A stretch of DNA of 64,000 nt from Ketobacter sp963922875 (GTDB taxonomy: Bacteria; Pseudomonadota; Gammaproteobacteria; Pseudomonadales; Ketobacteraceae): NCBI GenBank assembly GCA_963922875.1, contig CAWUJH010000003.1, positions 62,001 through 126,000 of the forward strand, written 5' to 3'. Shown in pieces: positions 52,851 to 61,967 of the stretch. The translations under genes and the position numbers were made by a program. The notes beneath the pieces are model-generated. The model saw only the letters and a list, made by a program, of their open reading frames with translations. It had not been told where the DNA came from and made no database searches. The first letter of the stretch is position 1. The number at the start of each line of letters is the position of its first letter.

Positions 52851-53474
52851 TTATTGATTAATGTTTTTATCTTTACGGTGGAAGCGCTTGTTTTTTATTC
52901 TATTGCCACATACCTCCATCTCACACCATTTCCTAGAATTGTTCTTTGACGTGTCTAGAAATAGCCAGGGGCACTCCGCCCTATGGCATTTCTTTAATCG
53001 AATTAAGTTTGAATCAGTTACAAGTTCAAAGGCTGAAATTACAACAGGGTTGATAATCTCAATCAATTCGTTGTTATGGTTTGAAAAAAACAAATTGATT
53101 TCAGCATTGCTACCTAATGAAATACCTACAGCTTTATAAACGCGCGATATATGATCATTGAGTATTTTGACTTGATTTTTCGAGTACAAATCCTGTTTAA
53201 CAGCTATTGAAGTAAAAACGGCTTTCATTGATTCACGAAGTTCTATTATTTCTAGAAAAGTTTTCTTAGCTAGGCTGGGGTTCTTATGTGCTTTGTTAAG
53301 AAACGAGGAGATTAATTCAGCTGGTTGGTATGCTGACACCTCAAACCAATGAGCTACATCTTCGAAAGTCTCCAGCCAATCAAGCTCACTCTCTCGGCTT
53401 CGTTCCACCGTGTTAATGAAATCAAGGCACCTGTTGCCAGAAATTCTGGGTAGATTTAAAAAGTTTTTATTCAT
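52851..53474 (-). CDS. CGNR zinc-finger / ABATE-domain regulator
   Basis: 207 residues. The N-terminal ABATE domain (GNRCLDFINTVERSRESELD) is followed by a C-terminal CGNR zinc finger: Cys in CHRAECPWLF, the DTSKNNSRKWCEM segment and the eponymous CGNRIKN. Proteins of this class act as stress-related transcription factors. It lies on the same strand as the SMR exporter, 1.2 kb away, and may control it. Confidence 0.88.
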   Translation of the reverse strand: MNKNFLNLPRISGNRCLDFINTVERSRESELDWLETFEDVAHWFEVSAYQPAELISSFLNKAHKNPSLAKKTFLEIIELRESMKAVFTSIAVKQDLYSKNQVKILNDHISRVYKAVGISLGSNAEINLFFSNHNNELIEIINPVVISAFELVTDSNLIRLKKCHRAECPWLFLDTSKNNSRKWCEMEVCGNRIKNKRFHRKDKNINQ

Positions 53475-53539
53475 AAGAATAACTTGAGTAATTGAAATTC
53501 ACCTCTAACTATACTCCTAAACAGGCTTCTGCGTGGGGC

Positions 53540-53603
53540 TTAACGGAGCTATCTTGAAGCAAACTTTGGATGTTTTAGCAGAATGGAACCGGGCACTCAA
53601 GGG
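53540..53603. repeat. direct repeat B, right copy
   Basis: A 59/64 match to 50757-50820 in the same orientation. The two copies bracket 2.7 kb containing the SMR exporter, the di-iron-like fragment and the CGNR regulator, so this block could be a discrete inserted unit. The rest of 53475-53826 holds only the Zur box. Confidence 0.85.
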
Positions 53604-53750
53604 CTCAACTATAGATATATTCGCCTCGGAATTGGAGCGACCCTCACCTAAATAACTTAACTTTTAAGGCAACGTGGCTGTACCATTTTATAGGGGTTCT
53701 ACCTAAAAAGAATAAATAATCAATTAAGTAGAACGGAAGTCTTTACGTCC

Positions 53751-53780
53751 ATAAATGATATGTTGTAACATAACATTTAT
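53751..53780 (+). promoter_or_regulatory. Zur box of the zinc operon
   Basis: Palindrome ATAAATG-N-TATGTT-NN-AACATA-N-CATTTAT: every arm position pairs, with only two mirrored mismatched positions and the centre unpaired. This fits the gammaproteobacterial Zur operator, and it lies 47 bases before the first gene of an operon that encodes Zur itself. Confidence 0.88.
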
Positions 53781-53826
53781 GGTTCTGAATCGATCTCTTC
53801 TAAATTCTTATTAAGGCATATATCTA

Positions 53827-55026
53827 ATGATGCAGCTACCTGTAACCGTTCTTTCCGGTTTTCTTGGTGCCGGTAAAACCACGGTCCTTAGCCACATTCT
53901 CAGTAACCGGGATGGTAAAAAGGTCGCCGTGATTGTCAACGACATGAGTGAGATAAACATTGATGCGGCGGTACTGCAGAGCGAGGTTGCACTCAGCCAT
54001 AAAGAAGAAAAACTCATTGAAATGAGTAACGGATGCATTTGTTGCACCCTACGTGAAGACTTGCTGGTAGAGGTGAACGCGCTGGCTAAAAGTGGTCGAT
54101 TCGATTATTTAGTGATTGAATCCACAGGAATTTCAGAGCCCTTACCAGTTGCGGAAACGTTCACGTTTGCCGATGAAGATGGCGTATCTCTATCGGATGT
54201 GGCAACGCTGGATACGATGGTTACCGTGGTGGATGCGGTTAACTTCATGAAAGATTATGACGAAGCAAAGTATTTGCAAGAATCGGGCGAATCCTTAGGC
54301 AGCCAAGACGAGCGTAGCGTGGCCGATTTGCTGGTGGATCAAGTTGAATTCGCCGATGTGTTGCTTATTAGCAAGACGGATCTGGTGGAACCGGCGGAAA
54401 CGGACAGGTTGGTCGCCATTCTCAAAACCCTCAATACTCACGCTCGAATCATTCCTATTTCAAACGGGAATGTAAATATTGATGATGTGCTCAATACAGG
54501 CCTTTTCAATTTTGAACGAGCGCAGCAAGCGCCCGGCTGGTTGAAAGAAATGCGAGGAGAGCATGTGCCAGAAACTGAAGAGTACGGTATTGGAAGTTTC
54601 AGCTATGTTGCTCGTCGTCCTTTCCATCCAGAGAAGCTCTACCAGTTTCTTCATAATACCCAGGCTTTTGGCAAGTTGATCAGATCGAAAGGTTATTTTT
54701 GGCTGGCAACTCGTCCTGAATTTGCGGGGCAGTGGAGTCAGGCAGGAGGGATCGCACGTTATGGCTTTGGGGGCCTGTTCTGGAAGGCGGTTCCAAAAGA
54801 GCACTGGCCAACCGATGAAGAGTATTTGGCGACTATAAAAAGTAGTTGGATGGAGCCTTTTGGGGATATGCGACAGGAGTTGGTGTTCATCGGTCAGGGG
54901 CTGGATCAGGCCGCGATGATCCGTGCGCTCAATAATTGTCTGCTATCTGAAGATGAACTGCTAAAAGGTAAAAGTTATTGGTTATCGCTACCCGATCCAT
55001 TTCCCTTATGGAGGGAAGTGGCATGA
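53827..55026 (+). CDS. CobW/ZNG-family GTP-dependent zinc metallochaperone
   Basis: 399 residues. GFLGAGKTT (Walker A, 11-19), the metal-binding CxCC motif in NGCICCTLRED (about 68-78), and a C-terminal CobW domain (about 260-395). Under zinc shortage such proteins deliver zinc to selected enzymes. It is first gene behind the Zur box and overlaps the DUF1826 gene by ATGA. Two adjacent ATGs are possible starts. Confidence 0.92.
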   Translation: MMQLPVTVLSGFLGAGKTTVLSHILSNRDGKKVAVIVNDMSEINIDAAVLQSEVALSHKEEKLIEMSNGCICCTLREDLLVEVNALAKSGRFDYLVIESTGISEPLPVAETFTFADEDGVSLSDVATLDTMVTVVDAVNFMKDYDEAKYLQESGESLGSQDERSVADLLVDQVEFADVLLISKTDLVEPAETDRLVAILKTLNTHARIIPISNGNVNIDDVLNTGLFNFERAQQAPGWLKEMRGEHVPETEEYGIGSFSYVARRPFHPEKLYQFLHNTQAFGKLIRSKGYFWLATRPEFAGQWSQAGGIARYGFGGLFWKAVPKEHWPTDEEYLATIKSSWMEPFGDMRQELVFIGQGLDQAAMIRALNNCLLSEDELLKGKSYWLSLPDPFPLWREVA

Positions 55027-55700
55027 GTTCCGTCACCTCTGCCATTGGTCTTGTTGAACCGAAACTACGATTTAGAAGTGTAATAAGCGGTAACGAGCCA
55101 ACAATACTCACCAATATCTATCGAAATGACACCAACATTGTTGTTTGGCGGCGAGGTATTGATGGCGAACTGAAACAAGCCGCAAATCATATTATTGAAA
55201 CAATGCCAACGCTGCAAACCTCTGCGACCGTTTCAGGTCAGACCGCTTATACCTTTGCTCATGATGCGCTGGGTGGAACTCAGCAAGCAATACTTTTAAG
55301 TGAAGATATTGCGCAGTTGATTGATATGTTCTGTTGTCTTTTCGATTTAAACCGAGTCGGGTTGCGACTAACCGTTTTGAATCGAGCCATGTGCCCCCGC
55401 TTTCATGTGGATAGAGTACCTTGTCGTTTGGTGACGACATATCAGGGAGCGGCGACCGAGTGGCTTCCACATAATGTTGTTAACCGCTCAAAACTGGGTT
55501 GGGGAAATCAGGGCAAATCAGATGAGCAATCAGGGCTTTATAAAGACGCTGATAAAATTCAGCGCTTGAATTGTGGCGATGTCGCATTACTAAAAGGCGA
55601 ACTGTGGAGCGGGAATGAAAACGCAGGGTTGGTCCATAGGTCGCCCCAACTCAAGCAAAAACAACCTCGCCTATTGCTAACTATTGACCTTTCGGAGTAA
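55023..55700 (+). CDS. DUF1826 protein, zinc-operon member
   Basis: 225 residues from the ATG at 55023, which overlaps the CobW-type gene stop; an upstream in-frame GTG is not needed. It matches DUF1826 proteins, regularly found in Zur-regulated operons. It contains RPHVD-like FHVDRVPCRLVTTYQG and a final HRSPQ segment. The fold may be a metal- or 2-oxoglutarate-type barrel, but function is unknown. Confidence 0.85.
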   Translation: MSSVTSAIGLVEPKLRFRSVISGNEPTILTNIYRNDTNIVVWRRGIDGELKQAANHIIETMPTLQTSATVSGQTAYTFAHDALGGTQQAILLSEDIAQLIDMFCCLFDLNRVGLRLTVLNRAMCPRFHVDRVPCRLVTTYQGAATEWLPHNVVNRSKLGWGNQGKSDEQSGLYKDADKIQRLNCGDVALLKGELWSGNENAGLVHRSPQLKQKQPRLLLTIDLSE

Positions 55701-55704
55701 CCCC

Positions 55705-57012
55705 ATGAATAAACACCAATACGAAAAAAACAATAATTCTAATTATTCACTTAGAACATTGGCACTAACCTGCACCGCTGTGAGTGCACTGTTAATGGGG
55801 TGTGGTGGTAGTTCTTCTGATCGCTCGTTAGATGAACATGCCGATGCCGATATTGATACGCCAGGAAGACTAGCAATTTATGACCAGGATAATGCTTCAA
55901 TTAAAGTGATGGATTTAAATTCAAAATCAATATTGAGTAGCTATTCATTGCCGGGGGAGGCGCCTCGACTATACGCAAGTCCAAACAGTCGCTATGCCGT
56001 GGTCATTCAGCGTTCAGATGACTTGGTTTCATTTGTTGATAGTGGTTTTTATACGGAGGATCATGGCGATCATATGCATGATTTTGTTGTTGATCCCAGC
56101 TTTCTGAGTTTTTCATTATCGGCGAGCATGCCAACCCATTATTCGTCTCACGAAGACTTTTCTGTTGTCTTTTTTGATGGGTTGGTGGATGGTATTACGT
56201 CGTCGGTATCAATCTTAACTGATAGCGGAATCGGATCCGGTCAGGTGATGGCGGAACTGACCTTGGCGAATAATATGCACGGCGTGGCAAAGCTTATCGA
56301 AGATCAACTCTTTGTGACGTATCGTGACCCTTTGATTACCGATACAGTCTTGCCTGCTGCTGTTGAACGATACAGTTTTGATGGTGGCTCCCTAAGGTTT
56401 GAAGATCGCTATGTGGAAGAATGTCCATTACTGCACGGAAGTGCAGCAACGGATGAATTTATTACGTTTGGATGTGGAGATGGAGTGTTGGTTATTAATT
56501 TAACTAATACAAGTTATCCTGCGACTAAACTTGATAATCCAGAAACCTTAATGGCTGACAAACGTATCGGATCGCTTTACTCCCATCCTGATGTGACTGA
56601 GTTTGTTGGTATCGCTGGAAATCAAATCTATGTGATTGATCCAACGAATGTTGCTGCTCCCTATCAGGAGTTGTTACTACCCGATGGTGTTTCCCGTATT
56701 GGTCAAGGATTTGATGCCCATGGTGAAGTGTTTTATGTGCTCGGCGATGATGGAAAATTATATCTCTTTAAAGTGGAATCAGATTGGTCTTCTCTAGATC
56801 CTGTGGCTGTCGCCGCTAGTGTTGGTGATGATGATCTATCACCGGCTGTCACGATCTCTCAGGCCGAAGAAAAACTATTCGTTCTCAATACGAACGGCCA
56901 GCAAATTATTGAAGTGGATAGCGCAACAGGGGCAATCCAGAGAACTATAGATTTGGATTTCACCGCATCTGGCTTGGTTTGGGTAGGGCTTGGCGAACAC
57001 CATGATCACTAA
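55705..57012 (+). CDS. aztD: periplasmic zinc metallochaperone AztD-like lipoprotein
   Basis: 435 residues from the ATG at 55705. A signal peptide ends in the lipobox ALLMGC. The mature part is a beta-propeller-type repeat domain with the His-rich loop EDHGDHMHDF and C-terminal EHHDH, as in AztD, which hands zinc to the AztC binding protein in the periplasm. It overlaps the next gene by 11 bases. Confidence 0.85.
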   Translation: MNKHQYEKNNNSNYSLRTLALTCTAVSALLMGCGGSSSDRSLDEHADADIDTPGRLAIYDQDNASIKVMDLNSKSILSSYSLPGEAPRLYASPNSRYAVVIQRSDDLVSFVDSGFYTEDHGDHMHDFVVDPSFLSFSLSASMPTHYSSHEDFSVVFFDGLVDGITSSVSILTDSGIGSGQVMAELTLANNMHGVAKLIEDQLFVTYRDPLITDTVLPAAVERYSFDGGSLRFEDRYVEECPLLHGSAATDEFITFGCGDGVLVINLTNTSYPATKLDNPETLMADKRIGSLYSHPDVTEFVGIAGNQIYVIDPTNVAAPYQELLLPDGVSRIGQGFDAHGEVFYVLGDDGKLYLFKVESDWSSLDPVAVAASVGDDDLSPAVTISQAEEKLFVLNTNGQQIIEVDSATGAIQRTIDLDFTASGLVWVGLGEHHDH

Positions 57013-58144
57013 AACCAATCGAAGGCAGCTATTAACGATGAATTTACGCCAATTGATTTTTATAATTTTGCCGCTAGGCATCACCGCCAAGGGGTTTGCT
57101 AACCCTGCGAATCCAGAACTCAGCTTTATTCTTGATGGGTTTTACAAAACAGAAGATACCGCGCTCTCGGAGCGCGGAAGTTCTTTCGGCCTTGGTCACA
57201 CTGAACTGTCTTTGCAGAGCGCTGTGGATGATCGTTTTGTAGGCCGCTTAACTGCTGTGTTTGAAAGCCACGAAGGTGAGACTGAATTAGATATAGAAGA
57301 AGCCTATCTCAACACGGTGGGGCTTTCCTATGGATTGAATATTCGTTTTGGACGCTTTCTCTCCCAGGTAGGGTATTTAAATTCTCGTCACACCCACAGT
57401 GATCATTTTGCTGAACGACCAGTCGTATATCGAGCATTGCTGGGTGCGCATTATTTTGATGATGGCGTACGAGCTAATGTATTATTACCGACCCCTTTTT
57501 TCTGGCGCTTAGGCGCAGAAGCCTTTAAAGGTTCCCAGTTGGCAGGTGGCGAGGGTGATGAGTCCGTCGGTGTTTATACGCTTAACACCAAGCTGGGTGG
57601 CGATGTTGGCCTGTCTAATAGTTGGCAGCTAGGGGCATCCTATTTACATCACAAACTCACGGTCATGGAAGAAGAAGGCGAGGAGGAAGGTCACGATGAT
57701 CACGATCACTCCCATAGCGCTGCTTATAGCGCGGAAGACCTATATATTCTTGATGCGGTTTGGAAGTGGGCACACTTAGGCAATGCGCAAAAACAACAGT
57801 TGATATTGTCCGGAGAATACCTCTACGCAGATAATCTTAATGAATACGCAACCGATGATGACCCTCACGAGGGTTGGTATGCTTCATTCGTCTATCGCTT
57901 TCATCCACAATGGGCCATTGGCCTGCGCTATGGAGAGGTAGACTTAAAACAGGCACACGGTGATCATTTTCACGAGCAAAGGCTTGAGGAAACCGATGTG
58001 ATGGTGTCCTGGTCTCACACCCATTTCTCCACTATTCGTTTGCAATATTCCTATCAAGAAGGTGATGGTTTCGACAACGTAAACGAGGCGATTACTTTGC
58101 AATACGTCATGTCATTAGGAGCGCACGGAGCCCATGAATTTTAA
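57002..58144 (+). CDS. zinc-regulated outer-membrane porin-like protein
   Basis: About 380 residues from the ATG at 57002 inside the aztD end. Signal peptide to about residue 30 (ITAKGFA). The remainder is a beta-barrel pattern with repeated alternating strands. A His/Asp-rich external-type loop (GHDDHDHSHS, about 220-235) and HGDHFHEQ may collect zinc. It probably brings zinc across the outer membrane, though it is not a TonB receptor (no plug). Confidence 0.8.
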   Translation: MITKTNRRQLLTMNLRQLIFIILPLGITAKGFANPANPELSFILDGFYKTEDTALSERGSSFGLGHTELSLQSAVDDRFVGRLTAVFESHEGETELDIEEAYLNTVGLSYGLNIRFGRFLSQVGYLNSRHTHSDHFAERPVVYRALLGAHYFDDGVRANVLLPTPFFWRLGAEAFKGSQLAGGEGDESVGVYTLNTKLGGDVGLSNSWQLGASYLHHKLTVMEEEGEEEGHDDHDHSHSAAYSAEDLYILDAVWKWAHLGNAQKQQLILSGEYLYADNLNEYATDDDPHEGWYASFVYRFHPQWAIGLRYGEVDLKQAHGDHFHEQRLEETDVMVSWSHTHFSTIRLQYSYQEGDGFDNVNEAITLQYVMSLGAHGAHEF

Positions 58145-59036
58145 TAAACAAGTTGTTCTTTTTTTTATGGCTATGCTAACGGCCCATTCTGCGTTTGCCA
58201 AACTAGGCGTGCTGGCCTGTGAACCGGAGTGGAAGTCATTAGCCCAAGCGCTAGGTGGCGATAAAGTAGAAGTGATATCGGCCACTACCGCTTTTCAAGA
58301 CCCTCACCATGTTGAGGCGCGTCCTTCACTGATTGCGAAGGCGCGAAAGGCCGATATGATCTTTTGCACTGGTGCAGAACTAGAGATTGGCTGGTTGCCT
58401 TTATTATTGATGAAGTCTGGTAACCCACATATTCAAGCGGGTCAGCCGGGATACTTTTTAGCAAGTGATCAGACTGATCTCATTGAGAAGCCAAGCATCG
58501 TTGATCGAAGTCAAGGTGATGTGCATGCAGCGGGCAATCCTCATGTGCATTGGGATCCTAATAGGTTATTGGTAATCGCAGCAGCGTTTACTGATCGACT
58601 GCAAACTGTTGATGGGACGAATGGTGATTATTATCAGCAAAAATATTCAGAGTTTGAATCGCGCTGGATTGAATCAATCAAAGAATGGGAAACTCTAATT
58701 GGAACTCTGAAAGGAAAGAAAGCAATCGTATACCACAGAAATTGGAGTTATCTTCTGAATTGGACAGGCATTGAAATGGCCGCTGACCTTGAACCTAAAC
58801 CAGGTTTACCGCCTACCAGTGGGCATCTGGCAAGTTTGCTAAGAGTAGTACGCAATACACAAGTGGATTACATATTAATTGCCAATTATCAGGATGACAA
58901 AGGTGCTCAATGGCTTAGTGAAAAATCCGGGATTCCAATGATTACATTACCTTTCACTGTCGGTGGTAACGAAAAAGCAGGTAACTTGGAATCACTTTAT
59001 AGCGACGTGTTGATGAAGTTGATAAAAGCCCATTAG
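58134..59036 (+). CDS. aztC: zinc ABC transporter binding protein (AztC/ZnuA-like)
   Basis: 300 residues with signal peptide (to AFA, about 22). The metal ligands of the A-1 cluster are visible: His in DPHHVEARPS, His in NPHVHWDPNR, His in YHRNWSYL, and a final Asp in IANYQDDKG. It lacks the long His-rich loop of ZnuA, which is the AztC type and agrees with the AztD gene in the operon. Overlaps the preceding gene by 11 bases. Confidence 0.9.
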   Translation: MNFNKQVVLFFMAMLTAHSAFAKLGVLACEPEWKSLAQALGGDKVEVISATTAFQDPHHVEARPSLIAKARKADMIFCTGAELEIGWLPLLLMKSGNPHIQAGQPGYFLASDQTDLIEKPSIVDRSQGDVHAAGNPHVHWDPNRLLVIAAAFTDRLQTVDGTNGDYYQQKYSEFESRWIESIKEWETLIGTLKGKKAIVYHRNWSYLLNWTGIEMAADLEPKPGLPPTSGHLASLLRVVRNTQVDYILIANYQDDKGAQWLSEKSGIPMITLPFTVGGNEKAGNLESLYSDVLMKLIKAH

Positions 59037-59038
59037 TT

Positions 59039-59869
59039 ATGAACGAGTTGAGCCTGCAAATAGAAATACTGTGGCCAGCGATGCTGGCAGGCCTGTTAAT
59101 TACCGCGACGCATGTGCCGCTTGGGCGGGAAGTACTGCAAAGAGGCATTATATTTTTAGATTTGGCTATTGCTCAAACGGCTGCATTTGGTGTTGTGCTC
59201 GCTAATACCTTCTGGTTAGGTGAACATGACAGTCATCAGCACCTGTCCACCACTGTGATCGCGGTTGCGGCTGCTATCACCGGATCGTTCATTCTCTATT
59301 CTCTGCGAAACCTAGAAGTAAGATTGCAGGAATCTATGATTGGTATCCTGTTTGTATTGATGGCGACGGGGATTATTTTGCTGCTGTCAACTGATCCTCA
59401 CGGTGGTGAAAGGCTTAAAGACCTTTTAGTAGGTCAAATACTTTGGTTGCAACCAGGCAGCCTGTTGAAGCTATGTTTTGCTTATTTGTTGATATTACTG
59501 GTATGGAATTTAAGCCATAGAAGAATTGGAGAATGGGTTTTCTACCCACTATTTGCTGTTACTATTACACTCTCAACCCAAGTTGTTGGTGTGTATCTGG
59601 TATTCGCCACATTGATTGTTCCAAGTGTAGCTACTTTGAGAAAGAGCAACGCTCTACCCAAAGCCCTGACCATTGGGTTGTTGGGTTATTTTCTGGGGCT
59701 TGTTCTGTCGGCGTTTCTGGACATTCCTGCGGGGGCATCCATAGTGTGGAGTTTAGTTACCGTAGCGGGGATCTATTTTATTGCAGGACAGGTCTTAAAT
59801 GGAGCTAAAAAGGCATCAATCAGTGACCAATCTGAAGAGACTATGCATAATGATTCTCCGCCTATTTAA
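59039..59869 (+). CDS. aztB: zinc ABC transporter permease (AztB/ZnuB-like)
   Basis: 276 residues, eight or so membrane helices, ABC-3 family. Conserved DLAIAQTAAFGVVLA and GVYLVFATLIVPSVAT segments. It follows aztC by 2 bases. The ATPase partner (AztA/ZnuC) is not in this operon, so it must be encoded elsewhere or shared. Confidence 0.92.
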   Translation: MNELSLQIEILWPAMLAGLLITATHVPLGREVLQRGIIFLDLAIAQTAAFGVVLANTFWLGEHDSHQHLSTTVIAVAAAITGSFILYSLRNLEVRLQESMIGILFVLMATGIILLLSTDPHGGERLKDLLVGQILWLQPGSLLKLCFAYLLILLVWNLSHRRIGEWVFYPLFAVTITLSTQVVGVYLVFATLIVPSVATLRKSNALPKALTIGLLGYFLGLVLSAFLDIPAGASIVWSLVTVAGIYFIAGQVLNGAKKASISDQSEETMHNDSPPI

Positions 59870-59874
59870 TATCA

Positions 59875-60354
59875 TTGAGTCCAGGTAAAGCTGTGAAAAA
59901 AATTGACAGAGTTCTTCAGCACGCAGAGCGTCATTGTAAAGCTCATGGTGGTCGTTTAACGGCAAAGCGAAAGCAGGTGTTGGCCGGGCTTATTCAATCG
60001 AATAAAGCCCTATCCGCTTACGAACTGATTGATTTTTGTAAAGAACTCTATGGCGAAAGTCTACCGGCCATGTCGGTTTATCGTATTTTGGATTTTCTGG
60101 AGGATGAGGGTTTAGTGCATAAGCTAAATTTGGCCAATAAATATGTGGCTTGTGCACATATCACCTGTGATCACGCTCATGGCGTCCCTCAGTTTTTGAT
60201 TTGTGGAAAATGCAGCAATGTCAAAGAAATCAGTATTAGTCAGTCAACGATCACTGAGCTTCAGGATACAGTGAAAAAGGCAGGCTATCAGCTTGTTAGC
60301 CCTCAATTGGAGATGAACTGTCTGTGTGACAATTGCGCTGAGCAAGCCGCTTAA
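59875..60354 (+). CDS. zur: Fur-family zinc uptake regulator Zur
   Basis: 159 residues from a TTG at 59875, or 153 from a GTG at 59893. HTH with KRKQVLAGLIQSNKALSAYE and SVYRILDFLEDEGLVHKL; metal site ACAHITCDHAHGVPQF; structural Cys in CGKC and CLCDNC. It binds the palindrome at 53751-53780 when zinc is sufficient and represses this operon, including itself. Last gene of the operon. Confidence 0.93.
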   Translation: MSPGKAVKKIDRVLQHAERHCKAHGGRLTAKRKQVLAGLIQSNKALSAYELIDFCKELYGESLPAMSVYRILDFLEDEGLVHKLNLANKYVACAHITCDHAHGVPQFLICGKCSNVKEISISQSTITELQDTVKKAGYQLVSPQLEMNCLCDNCAEQAA

Positions 60355-60548
60355 CCGAATACGACCACGCCAATCATTACCATGGAATTTAATCTTGGAC
60401 AGATTACAGGAGTTCTTCATGCATCTTTTTGACTTTTGAAGGTAAAGTCTCTATGGAAACATCTATCCTCGCTGCATGAGAATGAGTGGATTTAGAGCTG
60501 ATCATGGAACAAGGATGCAGATATTGAGTTTCATGATCACAAAAATGT

Positions 60549-61523
60549 TTATTCAATTGGCGTTTTGAAGCCTTCGGGTTTGATGGCCAGCACAGAGCAT
60601 TTTGTCTGTTCTAAAATGGACTCCGCAGTATTTCCAATGATTAAACCGGGTATGCCCACTCGACCAACCGTCCCCATGACAATTAAATCGATGTCATAGT
60701 TTTCTACCATCAGCGGAATTTCTTTTGATGCTTTTCCCTTCACTAAATGTGACCTTGGCTGAAGGTATTGAACCGTTGCTTTACCAAGCAACTCATCCAT
60801 TTTTCTAACAAGCATTTCCAATTTCGTTGAACATTCCCTTCGCTCCTGTTCAACATATTGACCAACTTTTTCTTCAGGTTGATGAGAGAGAGCGCCGTAA
60901 CGAAACCAATCTTCTGCATAGGCTTCCCAGGCACTTCCAATATGCATTTCGGATAATTCCGGCAGGCTCAATGCTGCACTGTATTCCAGCACCTGATGAT
61001 TAAGCTGTTCTTGGACACGCCCGTCATCTAGCTCAATATCATCATTCACATCAACCGTTGCCAGCACTCTCCGAAAGCTGTCCTTTTGACCAGGTTTCAA
61101 CATTAAAACCGGGCAAGGGCACTTGCGTAGCAAATGCATATCTTCACTGCCCAGCATTCGATCTAGCCAATCCATATCTTCGGCACATTTTATGACCAAA
61201 TCAGTTTGATTATGGATGACGTGCTTGATGATTTCGATAAAGTCTATCCCTGAAGCGATCACTATATTGGCCTTCAAAGAGGGGGCATTCGATATTACCT
61301 TGCTCTCTATGGCGTCTCGCATGTTCTTTTCAATTACACGGAGTTCTTTAGCGTATTCTTCTTTATTCCGAAACACCTTACGCCAGGATTTGGCTAACTT
61401 GAGCACAGACATAAAGGTGATGTCAGCCTGGTGTTCTTCAGCAATTCTGATTGCCTGAATAATGGCTGTGGCCATCGTTTCCTCTGGATCAACCACACAC
61501 AATATCTTGCTAAATCGTTTCAC
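60549..61523 (-). CDS. tandem universal stress protein, UspE-like
   Basis: 324 residues with two Usp domains (about 1-150 and 155-318). The second keeps the nucleotide loop GTVGRVGIPGLIIGNTAE, typical of UspE; the first keeps RKCPCPVLMLKP. It lies downstream of the stump of a probable cation antiporter on the same strand; such pairs are a known neighbourhood, but the antiporter has been truncated, so the promoter may have changed. Confidence 0.9.
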   Translation of the reverse strand: MKRFSKILCVVDPEETMATAIIQAIRIAEEHQADITFMSVLKLAKSWRKVFRNKEEYAKELRVIEKNMRDAIESKVISNAPSLKANIVIASGIDFIEIIKHVIHNQTDLVIKCAEDMDWLDRMLGSEDMHLLRKCPCPVLMLKPGQKDSFRRVLATVDVNDDIELDDGRVQEQLNHQVLEYSAALSLPELSEMHIGSAWEAYAEDWFRYGALSHQPEEKVGQYVEQERRECSTKLEMLVRKMDELLGKATVQYLQPRSHLVKGKASKEIPLMVENYDIDLIVMGTVGRVGIPGLIIGNTAESILEQTKCSVLAIKPEGFKTPIE

Positions 61524-61570
61524 GCGCTCACCTCTGTTGGATTGGAAGTAAAAATCAGCATTTAATCACC

Positions 61571-61726
61571 TCAACCTTTGATTCGTGCTGCCTTTATACG
61601 TTCCACCGCCCGCTCAGCTACGTCGTGAAATGGAAAAAGCACCAGTGTTGCGCCTTTTTCATTTAGTGCTTGTTGGTCATGCTCGTGTTGCGTGGAAATG
61701 GCGATGCCACCTGCGAGTGTTGCTGC
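61571..61726 (-). pseudogene. 3' stump of a probable cation:proton antiporter / NAD-binding domain protein
   Basis: 51 in-frame codons to a TGA at 61571. The sequence ISTQHEHDQQALNEKGATLV then LFPFHDVAERAVERI looks like the end of an NAD-binding (TrkA-like) domain of a CPA2-type antiporter. The preceding part is replaced exactly at 61727 by the ISL3 remnant. The assignment is from pattern memory and not certain. Confidence 0.55.
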
Positions 61727-61831
61727 TGGTCCACTGCGGATGGAATGGTATTATCAATCGAGTCAGGAGAATGCCCATCCCCCGTTAATGGGGTAGAGCC
61801 GGATTTAGAAACTTAAAAAAAATGGTGGGCC
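61727..61831. repeat. direct repeat A, right copy (IS remnant plus tRNA tip)
   Basis: 105 bases matching 50651-50756 with three differences: the last 72 bases of ISL3 (61727-61798), then the native tRNA flank and the tRNA-Ile2 3' end. Only the right end of the IS survives here. Confidence 0.92.
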
Positions 61832-61899
61832 TTCCCAGACTTGAACTGGGGACCTGCCGATTATGAGTCGGATGCTCTAACCAACTGAGCTAAAGGCCC
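61823..61899 (-). tRNA. tRNA-Ile2 (anticodon CAT)
   Basis: 77 nt with encoded CCA. The acceptor stem GGGCCTT pairs with AAGGCCC, the anticodon stem CCGAC/GTCGG-type arm frames CTCATAA, and the T loop is GTTCAAGTC. A CAT anticodon on this body, next to rpoD, identifies the lysidine-modified isoleucine tRNA that reads AUA (as in Pseudomonas), not methionine tRNA. Confidence 0.93.
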
Positions 61900-61967
61900 T
61901 TCTTTGAAGAGGGCGCCATTATACGGATAAAGTACAATGACGCCAATAGTTTAGCGTACTGCTGCTA

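Noticed and set aside
50757..53603. Repeat B as integron attC sites
   Set aside because: The copies lack the paired RYYYAAC/GTTRRRY ends and the inverted structure of attC; no integrase is seen.
50651..61831. A classic tRNA-integrated island with its own integrase
   Set aside because: No integrase gene exists in the segment, and identity extends beyond the tRNA end into IS sequence, unlike a simple att core.
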